DNA from: Icerya purchasi
Taxonomy: Eukaryota; Arthropoda; Insecta; Hemiptera; Monophlebidae
Length of the DNA stretch: 64,000 nucleotides
Assembly (NCBI GenBank): GCA_039619475.1
Contig: CM077116.1
Coordinates: 203,383,117-203,447,116 of the forward strand
Direction of reading: 5' to 3'
Part shown: positions 57,501-64,000 of the stretch, one piece after another
Position numbering within the stretch: position 1 is the stretch's first letter
Layout: the number at the start of each line of letters is the position of its first letter
Position numbers and translations under genes: made by a program
The notes under the pieces: generated by a model
Seen by the model: only the letters and a program-made list of their open reading frames with translations
Database searches by the model: none
What the model was told of the DNA's origin: nothing

Positions 57501-59052
57501 GAGGATACCAACGAAAAAAATTTTTCGTAACCCTTCTACGGATCCAGATCTATCTAGATACCAACTTTCGTTAAAATTTTGCCGTTTACAAAATCCTAGT
57601 ACTCCAAGATTTACAAAAGTACAAGAATACAAACTCGACGATCAAGTTAAATCAAAACATTTAAAACAACGTCTAAAATTATCTAAGTTATAAAAAGTTA
57701 ACCCCCAAAGATCAACAAATATTTCAATTTAAAGCCAAAAGACACTGTATAGTTATCCTATGATAGTTGCGTATCGCGAAAGTGTAACATGTGCACTTGA
57801 GAGAAAATTCGCCATTTTTCAGCGTTTGGGTTTATTTTCTTCAAAAAACCGCCGCTTGTAATTAATAATGCAAATCTGAAAACATTTTCGAGTGTTTCAT
57901 TTGGCCGGTGTTCTGCAGTTTTTCACGTGTACCCCTATTAAGTGTTTCTTCGTTCATTGTCGATGAAACAATTAAGGTTATTTCGCGCCTTTTTTTACGC
58001 GCGCAATAGGTTACGGATACGGATGAACTATTGTATTAGTATGTTTTTCTACGTTACCGGCCACTCTAGAATAGAAACGGTACAATTATCGATAATTGGA
58101 TTTCTCGATTCGTTGTCTAATTTTAATTTTTACCGTTTGCGAGCGTAATTGCAGACTACGATCGCACGACTGAACCGTTCCTATGTACTCAGCCAATCTT
58201 GTTTAGTTTAATTAAATGTACACGATAAGGTTTCATTTTTAATGTATCGCTGGTTTCACCTCTGCGTTCATTGGTTTTTTTTTCTTCTTCTTCTTTTTTT
58301 TTACTGAAACATTTATTTCGAAGTGAAACTTAACGATTTATAGAGCGAACATTTTTTCTTACCGTTTTATATTGTTTTTTACGCAAACGCGGTTCAGCAA
58401 CGAAATTCTGTTTGGAACGTTTTCTCTGAATAAACAGTGATTTCTAAAACCATCGCGTCCGAAATTAATTTGTAATTTGTGTACTACTGATATTGACAAT
58501 TTTCCTGTACAAAACTAATTAGTAAATACAATAGAATAATGACCGTGTTTGTAATGATGTTATCAATACTGTCGCGGGTCATCCTAAGCACATTTAAACA
58601 TTATCTAATTCGGAAAATCCGTTAAAAATTTTACATTCAGAGGCAAGAACAAAAAAGAGTGTAAAATCACTGAATAGGCCAATTTCTCTTTATCTTTTTA
58701 AAACTAAATCTCATATTTAAGAAAGAATCCCGATTTTAAAAGTACGGTAGGATATTTTTAGTTTCTATTAATGACTTAAGATTAATTGTAGGAAAATGCT
58801 TTACTAATTATTTATTAGTCTAGCATTTCTGATGCAGTTTGATGTGCCGTAAAAACCACCAAGTAGCCTACGATCGTATAATTTTGATATTACGTTATCA
58901 AATAGTAAACAGAAGAAGGGGGAAATGGGAAAATACTTCACTTGATACCTTTTTTGGGGGGGGGGGGCGAGTACGTACAAGCGGTAACGCGGCGTTGACG
59001 CCTAGCGGTAAAGTAATATCGTAAAGCAGGTAGTGAAAACACGGCAGTGAAC
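57501..59052. other. AT-rich DNA without recognisable gene
   Basis: No domain recognised. A basic frame at 57520-57693 has no recognisable motif. A run of 13 G is at 58957-58969. Confidence 0.45.
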
Positions 59053-59105
59053 ATGGCTTTCCGCTTGACGATACTTCAGTGTTGCGTTTCATTCGTGTTG
59101 AGGCG
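59053..59105 (+). CDS. candidate short first coding exon (signal-peptide-like)
   Basis: ATG in a strong context (GTGAACATGG) opens MAFRLTILQCCVSFVLR, a hydrophobic N-terminus resembling a signal peptide, and ends at GAGGCG|GTAAGT, a near-perfect donor, after 17 codons and two bases. Nearby sequence is CpG-containing. No downstream exon was identified, so this is a hypothesis. Confidence 0.25.
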
Positions 59106-60784
59106 GTAAGTGACATCTTGACGACAACATGTCATCAGATCAGACGGATATCAGCGGTATTTTGATTTTTGCACTGCGCGTTTTTTCTTGCAGTCTACAT
59201 CAGTCCGATTTTTAGTTAATTATATTTCCGATAAGAAAAATCATGGAATTATTATAATTTAAAGAATAATAAATCGGAGTAATTAATAAATAAAAATAAA
59301 ACAAGTCGCTTTTTTTCCCCAAAATTGCAAAACATATGACATTGCGCATACTACTCGCGTACCGACGGCTAATCACATATTTCTGCCCTAAGACAGCGTA
59401 TCTCCAACTCTAGCACCAAGTTTATCAAATGATTTTTTACCCATTCTAAAGTAGCCAAAAAATGTTTCATCATCACTGGCCTTTCAGAAATTGAGCACTA
59501 AGCAACTTTTTTTTTCTTCTCATTGTCATATAAATATTTATAAAGCGAAAAAATTGCTTTTTCTTTATACACACGTCCATAACTCGCGCAAAGCCAAACA
59601 AACTGCAATCCAGTCTTTTATAGACGTGTTAACGCTATTATTTCACAGTTCGACGTTGATCCAGCTGGAACGTGTACGTTCGTGTGTACTCAGTCCTGTA
59701 CGTATTTTTATTCGAACATGGCCGAGTAAGCGTGAAAGATAATAAAATATTAACATCTGAAGTTTGTATGTAAAGAGTTGTTTGATCAAAGCTTTCAATC
59801 AGTTCATCCGATTTTTCTATTATATCAATAATCCCTTAACGTTGACGCGAGATAAACAGTCGTCAAAAGGTTTTATACATAGGACTGGGGCGGCGAAAAA
59901 TTAGCTTCTTTTTAACCGATTTAATAGGAACTATCCGAAATGAGTTTTTGAAAAATGACCAGAGAATATAAAATTGCGCCGACTTATTTTCTATATATTA
60001 CAGTAAATAATAAAAGTTAATTAAAAATATAGGCACAAAAATTATTTTAAAAAAAAAATCGTATTCGAATATTTTGACTCGGAAGAGCACTTGTGCAAAT
60101 CTTCATTAAGGTGTGTTCGTTGAAATTTTAAATATCTTCTAATATTTGGATTATAATCGAGAACTGTCTTTGCCCTTCGTTAAATCGGTTGCCAATTTAA
60201 GATGATTTCTCTAGCCGTACCCCATTGTTTTGTAAGATGCAATAGACTGGGTTTTTTTTTCTTTTTTTTTTTTTTTTTTTTTTTTTTTGCCAATATCACA
60301 AAAACACCGATTAAATGATACACTAATATATGATGTTAAGAATTTGAAATAGTTCACTTCGATTTTCTACTGCGGTATAAAAATAAAAAGCGTGTAATAT
60401 CAATATATATGTTACTAAACCAAACCTGTATACCAATATGCAGGCTCTTCGTAAATATCACGTGAATAATTCTAAATGGTGTATGGTGTATGTGTATGTA
60501 TGTGTGTGTGTACTTTTTTTATTTACTTTTTTTTTTTATGACCTAAAAAACAATACTGAACGCTTGTTAACATAAATATTTCTATTACGTAACTTCTCGA
60601 TAATTCTAGATCTTCCGATATCCAAGAATTCTTTGGTACTTTATTTTGTATAGGAACGGATGAGCCCCCCCCCCCTTCAAAAAAAATTGTGGGAAAACTC
60701 ATTATTATGTATGTGCACACAAACAAGCAAAAAAACCTACTGCGTACATATGAATGATTAAAAAAAAAAAAATGTCCTACCGTG
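59106..60784. other. AT-rich DNA without recognisable gene
   Basis: T run at 60259-60288, (GT)n patch near 60493-60512 and a C tract at 60665-60675. Nothing else recognised. Confidence 0.5.
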
Positions 60785-61590
60785 GGCACGCCAGCGGCCT
60801 TGACCCAACACCATGATAAATTAAGAGATAGAACTAAATAGCCAGGCGGTCAGAAATGGAACTCACAAAGGGGAGCAGGAGGGGAACAGCTGAAGGCAAT
60901 GGGATGGAAAGGATATAGGTAGCGTTAAAGAGAGTAGGAAGACTCAACGTTAAAAGTTGGGCGTAAAGAAGGGAGCATTCGTTAAGGAGTGCAGAACATT
61001 CGAAAAGGATGTGATTTGAGTCACAAATGCAAGGAGGATCAGAAAGGAGAAGGGGACAAAGCGGGAAGAAGGGAGTAGAGAATAATTGATTCTGAGTCTA
61101 ATTAAGGAAACAACAGTGGACCGACGACAGACAGGAATAGAATGAAACCAAGGCAGGAAACGAGGAACCGGTTGAATAAGACGGTACCGCGAAAAGCGAA
61201 TCCAGAATAAAGATGGATACATGTCCAACCAAAGTCTGGAATGATTAGAGCGTGATGGGGAAAGAATGTCTGAAGAAGGGAAAGAGTCGTGGAAAGGACC
61301 ATTGCGGGGCCCGCTGATCGAGCTAAAGAGTCAGCTGAGTCATTGCCCTCTGTATTGGAATGACTAGGAACAGATAGAAAGTCTATGAGAATGGAACGGG
61401 ACGAGAACAAAGAGGAGACGAGAGATCGAATAGAGATAATGATACTGCCAGAGGAATGAAAAGGAAGAGAGGAAATGGCTTGAAGAACGCCTTTGGAGTC
61501 GGAGACGATCAGGAATTCGTGAACCCCACTTATAGAGGATATAAAATGAATGGCACGAAGAGCTGAGATCGATTCGGCCAAAGACTAATA
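60785..61590 (-). pseudogene. I/ingi-like retrotransposon: RNase H and 3' end
   Basis: Minus strand: AESISALRAIHFISSISGVH, FLIVSDSKGVLQAISSLPFH (RNase H Glu and Asp), ILIDFLSVPSHSNTEGNDSA-DSLARSAG (final Asp block), then RLIQPVPRFLPWFHSIPVCR and LIRLRINYSLLPSSRF. A deletion shifts the frame before the zinc motif. The 3' end (GTGGGCACGCCAGCGGCC on the plus strand) matches the copy at 61670-62238, with which it shares a subfamily. Confidence 0.86.
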
Positions 61591-61656
61591 AAATTAAAAT
61601 TATGCTCTCTTCAATTTTATGTTTACATATATATATGTATATATATATATTAATTA

Positions 61657-61669
61657 CAACGTAATTCTT
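61657..61669 (+). repeat. 13-bp TSD of the next retroelement, left copy
   Basis: CAACGTAATTCTT is repeated exactly at 62239-62251. Confidence 0.88.
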
Positions 61670-62238
61670 TTTTTTTTTTTTTTTTTCCCTACCCTGGGCG
61701 CGCCAGCGGCCTTGACCCAACAACATGAAAAATTAACAGTTATAACTAAATAACCAGGCGGTCAGAAATGGAGAGGACAAAGGACAGTAGCAATGGGATA
61801 ACTGAAGGCAATGGGAAGGAAAGAATATAGGTAGCGTTAAAGGGAGTAGGAAGACCCAAAACTAAAAGTTGGGTGTAAAGAATAGAGCGTTCGTTAGAGA
61901 GTGCTGAACATTCGAATAGGATGTGATTTGAATCACAAATACAAGAAGGCTCAGAAGCGTGAAGAGAGCAGAAAGGAGAAGGGGACAAAGCGAATCGAAA
62001 GCGAGAAGAGGGGAGAAGAGAATGATTGATTCTAAGCCTAATTAAGGAAACAACAGTGGAACGACGACAGATAGGAATAGATTGAAACCAAGGCAGGAAA
62101 CTAGGAACCGGTTGAATAAGACGGTACTGAGAAAAGCGATCTGAGAATATAGATGGATACATGTCAGACCAAAGTCTGGAATGATTAGAGCGTGATAGAG
62201 AAAGAATGTCTGAGGAAGGGAAAGAGTCGAGGAAAGGC
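61670..62238 (-). pseudogene. I/ingi-like retrotransposon 3' end with intact tail and TSD
   Basis: A poly-A tail (T run 61668-61686), the 3' terminus, then a minus-strand frame of 138 codons: RLIQPVPSFLPWFQSIPICR, LIRLRINHSLLPSSRFRFAL and CICDSNHILFECSALSNERS. It contains a complete zinc-type motif C-x8-C-x-C-x3-H-x4-C. The element is 5'-truncated right after the RNase H region and flanked by a 13-bp TSD, so all boundaries are defined. Confidence 0.9.
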
Positions 62239-62268
62239 CAACGTAATTCTTAGGCTACCCCCCCATTC

Positions 62269-62480
62269 GAAAAAATGTCCCAATTTTATGTAACGCTAAA
62301 TGTCCCAAAAAATGTCCCAATTTTATGTAACGCTAAATATCCCAAAAAAATGTCCCAATTTTATGTAACGTTTGTTATATTTTGTAGGATTTTTGTTATT
62401 GTTATTTAAAAAATGTCACAATTTTATGTAATGAAATATGTAACGAAAAATGTAACGAAAAATTGTCTTAATTTTATGTA
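62269..62480 (+). repeat. tandem repeat, unit about 37 bp
   Basis: Three good units starting near 62269, 62307 and 62344, each with AATGTCCCAATTTTATGTAA, followed by decayed half-units to about 62480. Non-coding. Confidence 0.8.
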
Positions 62481-62879
62481 ACGGAAGTTAAATGTTAGAA
62501 TAAGATTTTTGTGGTTATGTTATTTTTTGTGTGTTGATGCCAGTAAGAATTACGTTGTAAATTTTGACCATTTTGTACAAAGTATAGAAGAGAAAGAGAC
62601 AGAAATGAAAGCAAGAGGGGTCAAGGGGCACAGCTCCTTGCGAGGCCAAAATGGCCGAGTTTATATATATATATATATATATATATGTTAATATTTGTAT
62701 TCATTTTACGTAGCTTTTAGTTTATTGGGAAAAAAAGAGAAAGTTGTATAGAGGTATATAATTTTATTAATAAACTTATTCTTTTTTTATATGCAAGAAT
62801 TAACTGAATTCTTTTTAAGATGAAAAGCTTGCATTTTTACAGTATCGAATATTTTAAGAAAAGTAACTTAAATTTTACA

Positions 62880-62977
62880 CGTGGAAAATTAATCTTTTTT
62901 CTGTTTGAGAACGCGGGGCCCCCTGAACGCTGGGGCCCGGGACTATAGCTTCTTCTAACCCCCCAGATCCGGGCCTG
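62880..62977. mobile_element. probable hAT element 3' end
   Basis: A GC-rich block ending CCAGATCCGGGCCTG, which inverted reads CAGGCCCGGATCTGG, a typical hAT terminus. The opposite end was not found in the window, so the TSD cannot be confirmed. Confidence 0.45.
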
Positions 62978-64000
62978 GAATTGTTTCTTCTAGCTTGTTT
63001 AGCCGTTATTATTCTATAAATTCTTGATTTGTTAATTTTAATTAGCTATTTCATTATTATTAATCTTGTATGTAACAGCCTTCCGGCCTATTATTTATAC
63101 GAATAATTATTTTCATATGTGTGTGTATGTGTGTGTATTTCAATTTAAACAAAGAAATTATCTTCTATTTCCCTGTGTGAATTTGAAAATAACTATAATT
63201 TATATTTTCTAGTTTGCTTAACGATGTTTCCGGCGTTTCATGTTACTTATTTTACCCCTTTACGCGCTTGGAATGTAAATAATACCGCTTAAGAATCTAT
63301 TACAATTTACATTTTTTTAATCTGTATTTTTTCATAAATAAAAATAAAAAAAAAAAAAAGAGAAAAGAAAAAACACGAATAAAAAACATTTATATATGAC
63401 TCTTTGATAGTAATAATTTGGTTATATATCAATTCGTAATACAGTTAAACGATAGTAAATTAGTATTGTGAAAATTATTTTTTCAATAGATCCAAGACAA
63501 TTTTTTTAGTAATCCACACAGTTTCAATTCTTCGAGGAATTACATACAACAAAATTTACATGCGCTATTGCCCAGAATTACATTTTAACTTTGCTAAGAG
63601 GAATAGAATTAAATTAAAAGTTCACAATTTAAGAATCTCTGCTACAAAGAGCCCGTAATATGCGAATAATAATAAATAAGTTTTTATTTGTAATTTCGAT
63701 ATTAATAGGTTGAATGTATTTTATTAATTTAATAATTTAACTGAAAAACCGTACGCGTGTTTCTCACTGTTAAAATACACACATCTTTTGCGCATTATGC
63801 ATTTACGTATAAAATCATACATAAGGGGGAGGCTTTATGATTTAAATTATAAAAATACTACTCGTGTATGAAAATTTAAACTTTATAAATAATACCTGCT
63901 TATTATTGTGTTTTAATTTCTAAATTTTTTATTTTATTATTCGCAAACTTGTTTTCTTATTACTCGGTGAGATCGGAATTTAATCTATTCAAGCGGCTAG
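62978..64000. other. AT-rich DNA without recognisable gene
   Basis: Only A/T runs and a (TG)n-like patch near 63118-63137. Confidence 0.5.

Noticed and set aside
60785..62238. A single long retrotransposon with an internal duplication
   Set aside because: The right copy has its own poly-A tail and a perfect 13-bp TSD, so it is a separate insertion.

Overview
The window reads as AT-rich nuclear DNA of an animal, most likely an insect. It has one intron-containing host coding exon with strong codon structure, very sparse host genes, and dense, mostly broken retrotransposons and DNA transposons (Jockey, I/ingi-like, RTE-like, L2/CR1-like, copia, Penelope, mariner, hAT MITEs and a Foldback/Mutator-like element). 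The mix of families and the style of their 3' tails suggest a hemipteran, but that is inference. No prokaryotic operon, CRISPR array, rRNA or intact tRNA gene was seen.

Layout. 1-5.3 kb: mostly empty AT-rich DNA with small reverse-transcriptase (RT) scraps. 5.3-12.5 kb: a Jockey-clade retrotransposon cut in two by a 4.4-kb inverted-repeat DNA transposon. That transposon has long terminal inverted repeats (TIRs) carrying 14 short tandem units per arm and a perfect 9-bp target-site duplication (TSD). Removing it and one TSD copy restores the Jockey reading frame exactly. 12.5-13.3 kb: a repeat holding a clean hAT MITE (8-bp TSD). 13.4-14.6 kb: a CpG-containing, low-repeat stretch, possibly a promoter or 5' exon. 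16.9-17.6 kb: an I-like 3' end rearranged as a twin-priming 5' inversion. 19-24.3 kb: I-like, RTE-like and copia remnants, one ending in a run of 29 C. 26.9-29.3 kb: a 5'-truncated L2/CR1-like element with a nearly complete RT reading frame and a 27-bp TSD. 29.8-30.2 kb: a second hAT MITE. 34.4-35.7 kb: a second Jockey remnant.

41.8-45.0 kb: a head-to-head (inverted) Penelope-like element with an RT palm and GIY-YIG endonuclease, near-identical arms, a 34-bp one-sided extension and a 13-bp TSD. The arms carry a hammerhead-ribozyme-like core. 47.6-49.1 kb: the only convincing host gene, a large 5' coding exon (at least 400 residues) with a long low-complexity N-terminus and two membrane segments, ending at a consensus splice donor. 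Its downstream exons were not found. 49-64 kb: probable intron or intergenic DNA holding RTE-like, I/LOA-like, I-like (five copies) and mariner remnants.

The genes do not form a pathway. The window is mainly a record of nested and successive transposition around one host locus. The most informative structures are the Foldback/Mutator-like insertion, the Penelope palindrome, the twin-primed copy and the host membrane-protein exon.
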